The notes under the pieces were generated by a model that did not search any database, was not told the origin of the DNA, and was given only the letters and a program-made list of their open reading frames with translations. Positions 45,492 to 55,319 of a stretch of DNA of 64,000 bases are shown in pieces. The stretch is from the NCBI GenBank assembly GCA_963850765.1, contig CAWKMN010000006.1, forward strand, positions 434,001 through 498,000, written 5' to 3'. Position 1 is the stretch's first letter, and the number at the start of each line of letters is the position of its first letter. The stretch is from CAWKMN01 sp963850765 (lineage in GTDB: Bacteria > Chloroflexota > Anaerolineae > Aggregatilineales > Aggregatilineaceae). The position numbers were made by a program, and so were the translations under genes.

Positions 45492-46685
45492 ATGAATGGC
45501 AGACAACGGATGGCGATGGCCATGCAGCATCAGATTCCCGATCGTGTGCCGTGGATGTGCCAGTTGGCGCTCGGCCATTACTTTCTGAACACGGATCTGA
45601 AACCCCATCAGATCTGGTTCACCAGCGAAGGTTTTGCCGAGGCGTTGGTTACGCTGCAGCGCCGCTACCACTTCGATGGCATTCTGATCAACCTCCCCGG
45701 CCGCGACCCGCGCTGGCTGGATCAGGTGGCCTCGATCACCGAATTTGCCGAGGGCGAGATCGTGCGCTGGAACAACAGGGATGAGACGCTGATCCCCTGG
45801 GATGACAATGCCCAGCACCGCCCCGCTGATCCCGCGGCTGCGCGGCCCCGGTTCGACGAATTTGATCCGGATCGCGATTTTGATCGCCTCGACGATTGGC
45901 CGATGTACACCTGGGGCGTGTACCATACGCCCGCCCTGCCGGGAAAAGCGCCGGGGCTGCTGACCACGCCGCCCGACTACTTTTTCCACACGATCGATCA
46001 GGTCAGGGCGCTCACGGGTGGTGAAATTGCCGTGCATGGTGAGATATTCTCCCCCTTCACGCACCTGATGGAGCTGTTCAGCTACGAAGATGCGCTCATG
46101 AATCTGGCGCTGCAGCCGGATAAAGCGCTGGCGATTCTGGACCGGCTGACAGAAGCGAGCATCGCGTGGGGAGTCGCGCAGGCCCGCCACGGCGTGGACG
46201 CGGTGCTGATCTCGTCGGCTTATGCGGGCGGCGGCTTTATCTCAAAGCGGATGTATGAACAGGTTGTCCTGCCCTACGAAAAACGCGTGGTGGACGCGAT
46301 TCACACTCAGGCTCCCGGCGTGCCGGTTTATACTCATACCTGCGGCCATCTGGGGGACCGGCTCGAACTGCTGATGGAAACCGGCACCGACGGCGTGGAT
46401 ACGCTCGATCCGCCCCCGATCGGCAACACCGAACTGGCCGACGCCAAAACCCGCATCGGCGGCCGGATGTTTATCAAGGGTAATATGAACGCTGTGTTTC
46501 TGCTGCAAGCGGACTCCGCTGAGGCGGTGCTGGACCACGCGCGCGAGCGGCTGCGCGATGGGATGCCGGGCGGGGGATACATCCTGAGCACGGCGTGCTC
46601 GGTGGGGCCGCTCGTCCAGCCGGAGAAGCTCGAAGCGCTGGCCGATCTGGTCGAGTCCGAGGGGCGGTACAACGTTGGGCATTAA
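45492..46685 (+). CDS. Uroporphyrinogen decarboxylase / MtaA-type methyltransferase family protein
   Basis: 397 residues with the UroD-like TIM barrel. The zinc-binding pattern of the methyltransferase branch is present: His and Cys in VYTHTCGH and a late Cys in ILSTACSVGP. Haem-pathway UroD lacks this pattern, so a corrinoid- or folate-linked methyl transfer is more likely. The homocysteine methyltransferase at 18.5 kb might need such a partner, though they are far apart. No corrinoid protein gene is nearby. GGAAGAG precedes the ATG. Confidence 0.82.
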   Translation: MNGRQRMAMAMQHQIPDRVPWMCQLALGHYFLNTDLKPHQIWFTSEGFAEALVTLQRRYHFDGILINLPGRDPRWLDQVASITEFAEGEIVRWNNRDETLIPWDDNAQHRPADPAAARPRFDEFDPDRDFDRLDDWPMYTWGVYHTPALPGKAPGLLTTPPDYFFHTIDQVRALTGGEIAVHGEIFSPFTHLMELFSYEDALMNLALQPDKALAILDRLTEASIAWGVAQARHGVDAVLISSAYAGGGFISKRMYEQVVLPYEKRVVDAIHTQAPGVPVYTHTCGHLGDRLELLMETGTDGVDTLDPPPIGNTELADAKTRIGGRMFIKGNMNAVFLLQADSAEAVLDHARERLRDGMPGGGYILSTACSVGPLVQPEKLEALADLVESEGRYNVGH

Positions 46686-46719
46686 CCACTGGTTTAGCCC
46701 AATTCAGATAACGCGATCT

Positions 46720-46817
46720 TGTAGGGGAGCACCTCTGTGTGCTCCCGGAGCGACGAAGTCGCACAAAAGACATTGGGCTTCGTTCAAGCGGGCGGACACG
46801 GGGGTCCGCCCCTACGC
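46720..46817. repeat. Family D double hairpin
   Basis: gtaggggagcacctctgtgtgctcccgg followed after a short spacer by gcgggcggacacgggggtccgcccctac. It is the sister of the copy at 6291-6379 in the same orientation. Confidence 0.8.
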
Positions 46818-46884
46818 TGCCTTTTTCCGCTTATTTGCCGTAACAGTTTGAACCAGCGCCTCAAGGTCGAAGAATCGACGGCCG

Positions 46885-48267
46885 TTACCCCTCGCCGCTG
46901 GCGTGACGATAGACCGGGTCGGCCGTGCCGAGCGCGAATTCCTGCATGGCCGTTTCATGACCGAGCACCTTGCGCACAAAATCCGGCCACCAGTTGACCT
47001 GCTCGCCGCGCTCCATGTACCGGGTAAGCGCGTCCTCCAATTCGATCGCTTTCTGCTGGCCGATCCTGATGACGTCCTCGCGGCTCAAATTCTGCGCAGC
47101 CAGCAGCCACTTGCGCCCGATCTGCGCATGTAACACCTCGTCGGCCCAGTCGTAATCCTGATACAGCGTGGCCAGTTCGTCGTTTGCATCGATGGCGGTT
47201 TCGTATTCGTAGCGCTTGCCGGTTTTGGCGGGCATGAGACTCTGTTCGATGGTATACAGAACCGCGTGCGCGTCGAGCGGCGTCATGTGCAGGTTGAGAC
47301 GCAGCGCAAACCCCGGATGCAGCGGAATCTCCGCTCGCCAGTCGATGCCGTGATGCTCAAAGTAGGCCGATCCCATCATGGCGTGGCGGGCTTCGTCCCA
47401 CAGTTGGCGGCACATATCCACATAATAATCCCAGGGCTGGTTTTCGGCGGCGGCGATCATGCGTGCCATCGCCTCCGGGACATCCATTTCAAGCGCGCGC
47501 TTGCACATCAGCGCCAGGGTTTTTTCCTCGACGGAAACGCCCTCGGTGCGCGCGACTTCGTGCGGCGGGAAGACAAAATTCCACCGGCCCACAAACCGCT
47601 CGTCCCGCTGCGGGGCAAAGTCCGGCGTAAATCCGCCGTGTGCGCGCGGCACAGGGAGTGTATCGGGGACCGGCTGATCGCCCAGGATGCCACCGGCGGC
47701 TGCCAGACAGGCACGCAGGTGAGCGGCCCAGGCATCCGCGCGCGCCTGATCCTCCGGCGACTGGATGAGCGCGGCCAGTGCGGCCTCACCCCAGGCGTTG
47801 GCGTCCTCGTCTTCGAGGATCATGAAGCGCAGCACCCGCCGCGTAGGATGATCAACCAGCGGGTTCGCATGCTCATAATGGGCACGAAACGCGGCCAGCA
47901 GCGCCGCTCTCAGCACGCCATACAGTCCCACGATCTTTTCGAGCGTATCCGAGGCCGTCCACAGTTCGGCAAAGAAGCGATCCAGGGCCGGATCGGGGCT
48001 GGCATCCATGCGCGGGGGTGGATTGCGCATTTCGCTCACTCGTGCGCGGATCAGTTTGGCATGTTCCGTATCCTGGTACAGGTGCAGGCTGAGCGCTTCT
48101 TTGACTTCCCATTCGGGCGTGGGATTCAGCCAGTAGAGCCCGGTTTCCATCGCACGTTTTTTGATCCAGGCATAACGCACGAGCAGCCGGACCGTCTCCT
48201 CAACCGGATGGCCCGGACGCGCGGCTTCCTCATAGGTGCATATTCCAGCGAGCGTAGGTAACGACAT
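46885..48267 (-). CDS. Ferritin-like diiron protein, hypothetical
   Basis: 460 residues, no family I can name. The C-terminal half fits a diiron four-helix bundle: Glu in CKRALEMDVPEAMARM, ExxH in LWDEARHAMMG, Glu in YTIEQSLMPAKTG and ExxH in DWADEVLHAQIG. The N-terminal half has similar helices (LHLYQDTEHAKLI and RFMILEDEDANAWGEAAL), so the protein may be an internal duplication. AAGGA lies 8 bases before the ATG. It sits 35 bp downstream of a TIM-barrel protein in the sugar-importer operon. A redox or oxygenase role is possible but unproven. Confidence 0.65.
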   Translation of the reverse strand: MSLPTLAGICTYEEAARPGHPVEETVRLLVRYAWIKKRAMETGLYWLNPTPEWEVKEALSLHLYQDTEHAKLIRARVSEMRNPPPRMDASPDPALDRFFAELWTASDTLEKIVGLYGVLRAALLAAFRAHYEHANPLVDHPTRRVLRFMILEDEDANAWGEAALAALIQSPEDQARADAWAAHLRACLAAAGGILGDQPVPDTLPVPRAHGGFTPDFAPQRDERFVGRWNFVFPPHEVARTEGVSVEEKTLALMCKRALEMDVPEAMARMIAAAENQPWDYYVDMCRQLWDEARHAMMGSAYFEHHGIDWRAEIPLHPGFALRLNLHMTPLDAHAVLYTIEQSLMPAKTGKRYEYETAIDANDELATLYQDYDWADEVLHAQIGRKWLLAAQNLSREDVIRIGQQKAIELEDALTRYMERGEQVNWWPDFVRKVLGHETAMQEFALGTADPVYRHASGEG

Positions 48268-48302
48268 GGTCTTTTCCTTGTTTCACGCCTCTATGATACC
48301 AA

Positions 48303-49355
48303 TTATCGATTCTCGGCAAGACACTCCGCCAGAATCTGGCCCCGGTTGTTGGCAAAAAGGGCCGTTCCGGTGAAAGCGACAAAACCGAGCACATCCTGTC
48401 GCCCTGCCGCGTGACACGCGACCTGCCGCCATTCTTCGGCGGGGACGGGCGGCCCCCAATCCGATCCCATTTCCTCGCCTTCCGCGGAGTCAACCTGCAA
48501 AACGGGCTGGACCTGCCCCGGCGCAAGATGCACGATTTCATCGATCGTTGCGGCCACCCAATCCGGCGGGCGGTGCAGAACCGGATGGTAGACCATCGGA
48601 GCCAGAAAATCTGTGACCGGGCGTAAGTCGCGCACCCGCTGCCCGACCAATGCCGCGCGCTGATCATCCGGGGCGGCCACGAGATACGCGCCGATCTGGG
48701 CGTCGCTGCGCTGCGCCTTCACGCGTTCACGCGCCTGAGCCACAAAATCCGCGATCACCTTACACTTAAAATCCACCCACTGATCGCGGTACTCGGTCAG
48801 AATGCACTGCGCCACCTCAGGAACACGGTCGAGATCGGCGGGTTGTTCACGCGCGGCGAACTGCCAGAAACGCTCCAGGGTGTGCGCATCAAAGCTGCTC
48901 TGAAGGGGCTCCGGCGCGCCGGGCCGGAGTTCAAGCTCCCAGTGCAGCGGCCACCGGACGAAATCCAGACACATCCCATCCAGCTCGTGGTCGCGCATGA
49001 TCCGCTCGATGTCGTCCAGCCGCGACTGGTTGTAATCCTCGAAGGTGGGCGTCACGCCGATGTACCACTCCATGAGCGGACGGCGCTCGCCGGTTTCGAG
49101 GATGGGCCACAATTCGGGTCGATCGTGAAGAGCCTGATGGTTGCTGCCATGTTCGGAAAAACAGGAGATCCCGCCGACAAAACGCATATCCAGCGCGTGG
49201 GCCAGCTCGATCAGGTCATCGCGGTACGTCAGGGATTCGGTCGCGATGGTGTTGACACCAAAATCCTGCAGCGATTTGAGTACCCGCGTCGCCTCGGCAC
49301 GATCCCAGGCTTCCCACACCATGGGGAAAATAAAAGCGCCCACTGTTCTTGCCAT
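48303..49355 (-). CDS. TIM-barrel glycosidase-like protein (GHL10-type)
   Basis: 350 residues. Pattern of a putative glycosyl hydrolase-like TIM barrel: GVNTIATESLTYRDDL, MRFVGGISCFSEHG, HELDGMCLDFVRWPLHWE (like the DGIxxDyxRyP motif of the GHL10 group) and VTDFLAPMVYHPVLHRPPDW. No signal peptide, so it should be cytoplasmic. It starts 4 bp after the MalG-type permease, so it belongs to the importer operon and probably acts on what is imported (inference). Confidence 0.65.
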   Translation of the reverse strand: MARTVGAFIFPMVWEAWDRAEATRVLKSLQDFGVNTIATESLTYRDDLIELAHALDMRFVGGISCFSEHGSNHQALHDRPELWPILETGERRPLMEWYIGVTPTFEDYNQSRLDDIERIMRDHELDGMCLDFVRWPLHWELELRPGAPEPLQSSFDAHTLERFWQFAAREQPADLDRVPEVAQCILTEYRDQWVDFKCKVIADFVAQARERVKAQRSDAQIGAYLVAAPDDQRAALVGQRVRDLRPVTDFLAPMVYHPVLHRPPDWVAATIDEIVHLAPGQVQPVLQVDSAEGEEMGSDWGPPVPAEEWRQVACHAAGRQDVLGFVAFTGTALFANNRGQILAECLAENR

Positions 49356-49359
49356 TACG

Positions 49360-50208
49360 CTATCCTCTCAATCCAGACAGTGTCTCCAGCCCGCGCATAT
49401 AGGCGTTCTCCAGCACGAGGAAGAAGATCAACGGCGGGATCACCGCCATAACCGCTGACGCCATCCACAACTGATAATTGACCTCGTAGAGCGAGCCCTG
49501 GCCCATGAGCGACAGTCCCACCGGCAGCGTAAAATTCCCCTGCGACGACTGCGAGACCAGCGGCCATAGAAACTGCATCCACGATGTCGTGAAGGCCATC
49601 ACGCCGAGCGTGCCAATCGCGGGCCGCAGCATGGGCAGGACGATCCGGGCGAAAATCTGGATCTCGTTCGCGCCGTCTACCCGTGCCGCATCCATGTATT
49701 CGTCCGGGATCGTGATCATAAACTGCCGCGCCAGAAAGATGCTCTGTCCCGTCAGGGCGAAGGGGATCACCAGCGCCCACAGGCTGTTGAAGATGCCCAG
49801 TTCCCGCGAGATCAGAATCATCGGGATCAGGACCGCCGAAAACGGGAGTAACGTGGTGCTGAGCATGGCCCACATCAGCAGATCGCGCCCGCGAAAACGA
49901 AACTTGGCGAAGCCGTAGCCGACGAAAATCGACAGCACGATCGTCAGCCCGGCGGTGCCCAGAGCGACCTTGATGCTGTTCAGCATGTAATCCCACATGC
50001 GGATCTCGCCAAAACGGGGCTCGAACATAGCCTCACGATAGTTGTCCCAGTGAAAGGTTGAGGGGATCCAGACAATCGGGATCTTGAGCACTTCTTCCAC
50101 GGACTTGAGCGACGCCGACAGCATCCAGATAAACGGCAGCAGGCTGAACACCGCATACAGGATGAGGATGGCGTATTTGGGGATGCGCTTCAAACCACGG
50201 GTGCGCAT
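49360..50208 (-). CDS. Carbohydrate ABC permease (MalG type)
   Basis: 282 residues with six membrane helices and the EAA loop YMDAARVDGANEIQIFARIVLP. It follows its MalF-type partner by 6 bp. It is a normal length. Together they form the channel of a CUT1-type sugar importer; a shared MsmX-like ATPase is expected elsewhere, as none is encoded here. Confidence 0.93.
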   Translation of the reverse strand: MRTRGLKRIPKYAILILYAVFSLLPFIWMLSASLKSVEEVLKIPIVWIPSTFHWDNYREAMFEPRFGEIRMWDYMLNSIKVALGTAGLTIVLSIFVGYGFAKFRFRGRDLLMWAMLSTTLLPFSAVLIPMILISRELGIFNSLWALVIPFALTGQSIFLARQFMITIPDEYMDAARVDGANEIQIFARIVLPMLRPAIGTLGVMAFTTSWMQFLWPLVSQSSQGNFTLPVGLSLMGQGSLYEVNYQLWMASAVMAVIPPLIFFLVLENAYMRGLETLSGLRG

Positions 50209-50214
50209 AATGGC

Positions 50215-51132
50215 CTACTCTTGATACGCTGACATACGGATTCTCCACGTGGCGATGATCGCGAACAACAACGTGAAGAGCAGGAACAGGATCGCCGCGG
50301 CGCTGGCATAGCCGCCCTGACGGAAACGAAAGAACGTCTCGTGAATGAACAACGGCAGAGTTTTGGTCGCCTCGGCCGGACCACCCCCCGTCAGCATCCA
50401 GACCGGCTCGAACATGCCAATCGCGTTCACGAAGCCGACCAGCACGACGAAGATGGTGATCGGCGACAGCAGCGGCAGGATCACATGACGGATGAGTCCC
50501 CACTCCCGTGCGCCATCCACGCGGGCGGCTTCGATCAGTTCTTTGGGAATGCTCCTCAGTCCTGCCAGGAAAATCACCATATACAGCCCGGTGGTTTTCC
50601 AGACGGCGAAGATGATGATGGAGATGGGGGCCAGCTCGCGCGACGCGGTCCAGCGCAGCGTCGGCAGTGAGGTGTCGCTCAGGCCCAGGCTGTGAAAGAG
50701 TGCTGGCAGTACTCCCTGATGCGGTAAAAAGATCAACTGCCACACCAGCGCCGTGGCCACCCAGTCGGTAATCACCGGCAGAAAAAAGATCAGGCGGAAC
50801 CAGCGAGCGCCGCGCAGGGTGCTGTCATTGAGCAGCCAGGCGAGGCCAAAAGCGATGACCGTACAGGCAACGAGCGCACCAAACGTGATCCAGAGCGTGG
50901 CCTTCACCGAGTCACGAAACAGCGGATCGGTGAGCAGAAGCTCGTAATTTCGCAGGCCAACATACTCATCTGCGCGCCCGAATTTCCAGCGCCAGAGGCT
51001 TTGCTCCACGGTCATAATGACCGGGGCAATCCAGAAGACGACGAAATAGGTGAGGCCCGGTGAGATAAACACCAGGCCCCAGAAAAATTCACGACGTCCT
51101 CGGCTTCGAAAGAGGCGTCTCAACCCCAGCAT
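50215..51132 (-). CDS. Carbohydrate ABC permease (MalF type)
   Basis: 305 residues from the ATG at 51132, directly after the SBP stop (TAATATG); the frame extends to 51213 into the SBP gene. Six helices and the EAA loop ELIEAARVDGAREWGLIRHVILP are visible. It is the second gene of the operon. Confidence 0.92.
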   Translation of the reverse strand: MLGLRRLFRSRGRREFFWGLVFISPGLTYFVVFWIAPVIMTVEQSLWRWKFGRADEYVGLRNYELLLTDPLFRDSVKATLWITFGALVACTVIAFGLAWLLNDSTLRGARWFRLIFFLPVITDWVATALVWQLIFLPHQGVLPALFHSLGLSDTSLPTLRWTASRELAPISIIIFAVWKTTGLYMVIFLAGLRSIPKELIEAARVDGAREWGLIRHVILPLLSPITIFVVLVGFVNAIGMFEPVWMLTGGGPAEATKTLPLFIHETFFRFRQGGYASAAAILFLLFTLLFAIIATWRIRMSAYQE

Positions 51133-51133
51133 A

Positions 51134-52474
51134 TTACTGAAGCCGCTGCAGTTCGCGCTGGAGCAAATCCGCGGTTTCTTGGGCCGACATGCCATCGTAG
51201 ACGACGCGGTCAATCGCCCGGATCAAGGCGGCACCGGCCAGATCATACGAATGTTGCAGGTAATCCGTATCGAACATGGCATAGGATTCATCGAACAGCG
51301 CCATCCAGGGTTCGTTGGCGAGCGCGGTCTGATACCCTTCGGATTCGAGGAAGGCGCTGCGCGGCTGGGCCAGCCCCATGTTCTCGAACCAATAGACCGG
51401 CTGCTCGACTTCGCCCTTTTTGCCCAGGATGAACGCCAGGAATTCCTGCGCCAACTGCTGCTGCTCATCCGACTTGTTGGCGTTCACCGACCAGCCCCAG
51501 TTATAGACCACATTGTGATAGGTGGCCGGATCGTCCGGGTTCACTACGGGAACCGGGGCGACACCAAAGTTCAGTTCGGGATCGGTCAGGCGGGCTGCAC
51601 CGACGAACCACGGCCCCGCGACCACCATGGCGACGCGGTTGTTGGGGAAGTCCGCGAACCAGTTCTGGATGAACGTCGGATCATACGCCTCATAGGTATA
51701 CGTGAAGTCGTAGATCATCTGGAACGCGTTGACCGCTGCTTCGGTGTTGGCTGCGGGTTCGCCGTCCACAAACAGATCGTCTTGCCCGAACTGGCGCAGG
51801 AAGATGTAGTAGTCCTGGGCGTACCACTGCGGCGAGCGGTAGGCCGCGAAGAAACCGAACTGGAAGCCAATCTGGGCCAGCGCGTTCGTGCTGGGATCGG
51901 TCTTGCGCAGCTGCTGGCTGATCTCGCCGATGTGCTGCCAGCTTACCGGCTTATCTTCGGGCAGGTATTCGATACCGGCTTCATCGAACATGTTCTTGTT
52001 ATAAAACAGCGCCAGCGTGGTCAATTCGTTGAACAGCCCATAGATCTGCCCATCGCGCACGAAGGCATTCAGGCTGTTGGGCGGATAGTCGGCAACCAGA
52101 TCGTCCACCGATTCATAACCCAGGATCGTGGGATCCAGCGGGGCGACCAGACCGGACTCGATGTAGCCGTTCTCCAGGTAGTTCCAACTCCCCATCACCC
52201 AGACATCGGGCCCGCCGCCGCTCGAAAGATCGGCCAGCAGCTTGGTATCATAGTCTACTGCACCGGCGAACGGGATCGAGGTGTATTCAATTTTCACGCC
52301 CGGATTCGCGGCTTCAAACTCCGGTCCCCATTTCGTCGTGATGGCGTCTGCCAGCGGTTGGTAATCATGAGTCCAGACTTCCAGAACACGTTCTTCCTGG
52401 GCGCTGATCGGCATTACGGGGAGTGTAAGCGCCATAATCAAAAGCGGGACTACGACTAAGAATCGCTTTTTCAT
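51134..52474 (-). CDS. Extracellular sugar-binding protein, family 1
   Basis: 446 residues with a signal peptide (MKKRFLVVVPLLIMALTLP, cleavage near ISAQE). The mature part follows the family-1 pattern: VLEVWTHDYQPLADAI, FEAANPGVKIEY and GGGPDVWVMGSW, then a C-terminal hinge region with RVAMVVAGPWFVG. It delivers a sugar or oligosaccharide to the MalF/MalG-type permeases downstream. The substrate is unknown. Confidence 0.92.
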   Translation of the reverse strand: MKKRFLVVVPLLIMALTLPVMPISAQEERVLEVWTHDYQPLADAITTKWGPEFEAANPGVKIEYTSIPFAGAVDYDTKLLADLSSGGGPDVWVMGSWNYLENGYIESGLVAPLDPTILGYESVDDLVADYPPNSLNAFVRDGQIYGLFNELTTLALFYNKNMFDEAGIEYLPEDKPVSWQHIGEISQQLRKTDPSTNALAQIGFQFGFFAAYRSPQWYAQDYYIFLRQFGQDDLFVDGEPAANTEAAVNAFQMIYDFTYTYEAYDPTFIQNWFADFPNNRVAMVVAGPWFVGAARLTDPELNFGVAPVPVVNPDDPATYHNVVYNWGWSVNANKSDEQQQLAQEFLAFILGKKGEVEQPVYWFENMGLAQPRSAFLESEGYQTALANEPWMALFDESYAMFDTDYLQHSYDLAGAALIRAIDRVVYDGMSAQETADLLQRELQRLQ

Positions 52475-53015
52475 CGTGTTTTCCTCTCCTAGAACAACCG
52501 GCCCGATCTGAATTTGCGAGGGCGATGGGTATCACCAGCCATCATGCTTCATGCCATGTAGTGAACCAGGGTTAATGAGATGGAGCATCCGCAGGCACCC
52601 CCTTCCATATACTCTTGGATGGATATTGTTCTCTATGGATCTACTACCAACACCATAAATTGTACATCCAAATACCCTGCACGCATACTACACGGGTATC
52701 GCGGGGGGCCCTGCAAAATAGCTCACGGAAGTGGGGGACGTCCTCTTCACACGCGGAGAGGGGACCTGCTCGGCGTGCCGACGCCCCCTCGCCGTATTTG
52801 GAGAGGGAGACGGGGTGAGGTAAATGACCGAACTGGAACGTCCAAACTCATATTGACCTGAAATGACCGGAAGGATCGTTAAGCTCTCCATGGGGAGGTG
52901 CTGGGTGTGTGAGTTTGGCAAATATCCTCAGGCAGAATATAAACTCTTTCTCAGGATATGTCCTATATTCATAGTAGCTGTCGTGACAACTACTAGAGTG
53001 AGCGGAGTAGATAGC
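52475..53015. other. Intergenic region with a family B repeat (52738-52824)
   Basis: 541 bp between divergent genes. The repeat runs cctcttcacacgcggagagg to cgggtgaggt-like ends and is a somewhat diverged family B copy. The rest has no convincing gene; short frames here lack ribosome-binding sites or known domains. Confidence 0.55.
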
Positions 53016-54615
53016 ATGGCTGAGCATCGGGTCGGTCGGGCAGAGAGCCTTCTGCAAGATGGGCAAATGCAGCGGATCGAATTGGAAGGTAAGCCGATTG
53101 TCCTGGCGCGCGTGCAAGGGGAGTATTATGCCTTTGGCGGCAAATGCACCCACTATGGCGGGCCGCTCGACAAAGGCGTATTAAAGGGATATTCGCTGAT
53201 CTGCCCCTGGCATCATGCCTGTTTCGACATTCGGAGCGGATTACGTTTAGAGCCACCCGCCCTCAACGATCTCCCTCACTATCCGGTCCATATCGAAGAC
53301 GGCGATGTGACCGTAACGATCCCTCACACTAATGAGACAGAACCTCAGGGAAAAGTGAATCCAGCCGATTCGCGCCATTTCGTCATCGTGGGAGGCGGGG
53401 CGGCAGGGAATGCTGCGGCGGAGGAACTGCGCCGGGCTGGCTTCGAGGGTCGGATCACCGTGGTTAGCGCTGCGCCGAACGTGCCGATCGATAGGCCCAA
53501 CCTGTCAAAGGATTATTTGGATGGACATGCCAAGCCGGAATGGATTCCCCTGCGCAGCCCGGAATGGTACGCCGAGCGCGACATCGAGCTTCTCCTCGGC
53601 ACCCATATCACCCGAATTGATCCGGAAGCACACACGATCGATTCCAACCAGGGAACGCTGCTTCACTACGATAAACTCCTTCTGGCAACAGGCGGGACAC
53701 CGCGCCAGCTCAACAACGTCCCTGGCGCGGAGCTGAACGGGATTTATACGCTGCGAACCCTCGACGATGCGACCCGGATCATTCAAGCTGTGGAGAGCGG
53801 CAAGCGGGCGGTCATCATTGGCGCAAGTTTCATCGGTATGGAAGTGGCTGCTTCGCTGGCGGGCGGACGAGGTGCGGCTGTAACCGTCGTGGCCCCTGAA
53901 GTGGTGCCTTTTAGTCGCATCTTGGGAGACGACATTGGGCGTATGTACCAGCAGGCGCACGAACAAAATGGGGTGCAATTCCGCCTGGGCGATGGTGTAG
54001 TCAGTTTTTCGGGCCAAAATGGACAAGTCCGACGTGTGGATCTCAAGAGCGGCGAGAGTCTGGATGCTGAGTTCGTGGTTGTCGGCGTCGGGGTTGTGCC
54101 TGCCACCAATTTCCTTCGCGAACTCGGGCCTTTCACTGAATGCACAAGACCAATCTGTACGGGTAAACCGCCACTTGCAGACCAGTCATGTTGATATCTA
54201 TGCGGCAGGTGATATTGCCCGGTGGGACGATGGCAGTGATCAAGGCGTGCGGATTGAACACTGGCGAGCCGCCCAGCAGCAGGGCCTTGTCGCGGCACAC
54301 AATATGCTTGGCGAAAATCAGACCATCGATCAGCACGTGCCGTTTTTCTGGACCACCCAGTGGAAGCTCAGACTGAATTATGTGGGTCATGCATCCGCGT
54401 GGGATGAAATCATTTACTGGGGCGGCACGCCAGAACAGAGAAAATTCATCGCCTTTTATGTCCGGGGCGGCCAAATGCAAGCCGCTGCAGGCTGTGGTTT
54501 TGATGCTGAACTGGACGCCATTGAGTTCATTTTGCGCGATCAAATGCCGCTGTCGCTCGACCAAATGCATGATCCTTCTTTCGATTTTATCGGATACGCA
54601 CGTGGCAAGCGGTAA
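53016..54615 (+). pseudogene. Rieske-domain FAD-dependent NAD(P)H reductase (AIFL-like), frameshifted
   Basis: The ATG at 53016 follows GGAG. The N-terminal Rieske domain has CTHYGGPLDKG and CPWHHACFD, which give the C-x-H and C-x2-H ligands. A pyridine nucleotide-disulfide oxidoreductase follows with FVIVGGGAAGNAAAEEL, LLATGG and VIIGASFIGMEVAASLAGG. At about 54126-54130 (gggcc) one extra base breaks the frame: PATNFLRELG continues as LSLNAQDQSVRVN and then IYAAGDIARW in the +1 frame, ending at 54615. Without it the protein would have about 530 residues. Mutation and base-calling error cannot be told apart. It probably passes electrons from NAD(P)H to a Rieske centre. Confidence 0.82.
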
Positions 54616-54644
54616 TTGGTAGTGCAGGAATGGAGAGATACGGC

Positions 54645-55319
54645 ATGACTGATTCTAACGGTCAAACTAGAGCAAATGGCAATGGAAGCAAACACCTGCT
54701 TTTCAACGACAAGCTGCGCTCGGCAAGCTTTCTGAACACGTTTGAGCTGGATTTCCCCTCGGTTGATCAGGCGCGGATCGAAACGGCCATCACTGACGTC
54801 TTGGAAGCCGTTGGGGAGGATATTCACCGCGAAGGGCTGCAGAACACACCGCAGCGTGTAGCGCAGATGTACGACGAGCTGCTCATCGGCTACCGTACAG
54901 ATCCGCTGAAACTGATCAATGGCGCGATATTCAATATTGACCATGATGATATGGTCGTCGTCCGCGACATTGAATTTTCCAGTCTTTGCGAACACCATCT
55001 GCTCCCATTCACGGGGCATGCGCACGTTGCCTACATCCCGCGCGGCAAGGTGATTGGTCTCTCAAAAATCCCCCGCATTGTGGATATGTTCTCACATCGC
55101 CTGCAGTTGCAGGAACGCCTTACCCGGCAGATTGCTGATTTTATTGACGCGGTGCTTGAACCGCAGGGTGTGGCTGTTGTGATGGATGGGAAACACATGT
55201 GCTCGACCATTCGAGGCGTAGAAAAACACGACTCCAGCATGACCACCAGCGCTATGCTGGGCACATTCTTAGCCAACGGTAACGCGCGCAGCGAGTTTCT
55301 AACCCTGGTTCGCCGGTGA
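54645..55319 (+). CDS. folE: GTP cyclohydrolase I
   Basis: 224 residues from the ATG at 54645 (GGAGAG upstream; frame open from 54630). All main motifs are there: DIHREGLQNTPQRVAQM, SLCEHHLLPFTGHAHVAYIP with the zinc Cys and His, KIPRIVDMFSHRLQLQERLT, and the second Cys in MDGKHMCSTIRGVEK. It makes dihydroneopterin triphosphate for folate or tetrahydrobiopterin. It follows the Rieske reductase gene by 29 bp, so the two may be co-transcribed. Confidence 0.95.
   Translation: MTDSNGQTRANGNGSKHLLFNDKLRSASFLNTFELDFPSVDQARIETAITDVLEAVGEDIHREGLQNTPQRVAQMYDELLIGYRTDPLKLINGAIFNIDHDDMVVVRDIEFSSLCEHHLLPFTGHAHVAYIPRGKVIGLSKIPRIVDMFSHRLQLQERLTRQIADFIDAVLEPQGVAVVMDGKHMCSTIRGVEKHDSSMTTSAMLGTFLANGNARSEFLTLVRR

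Noticed and set aside
52580..52861. Short plus-strand frames in the 52.5-53.0 kb gap
   Set aside because: They run through a repeat and show no domain or ribosome-binding site.
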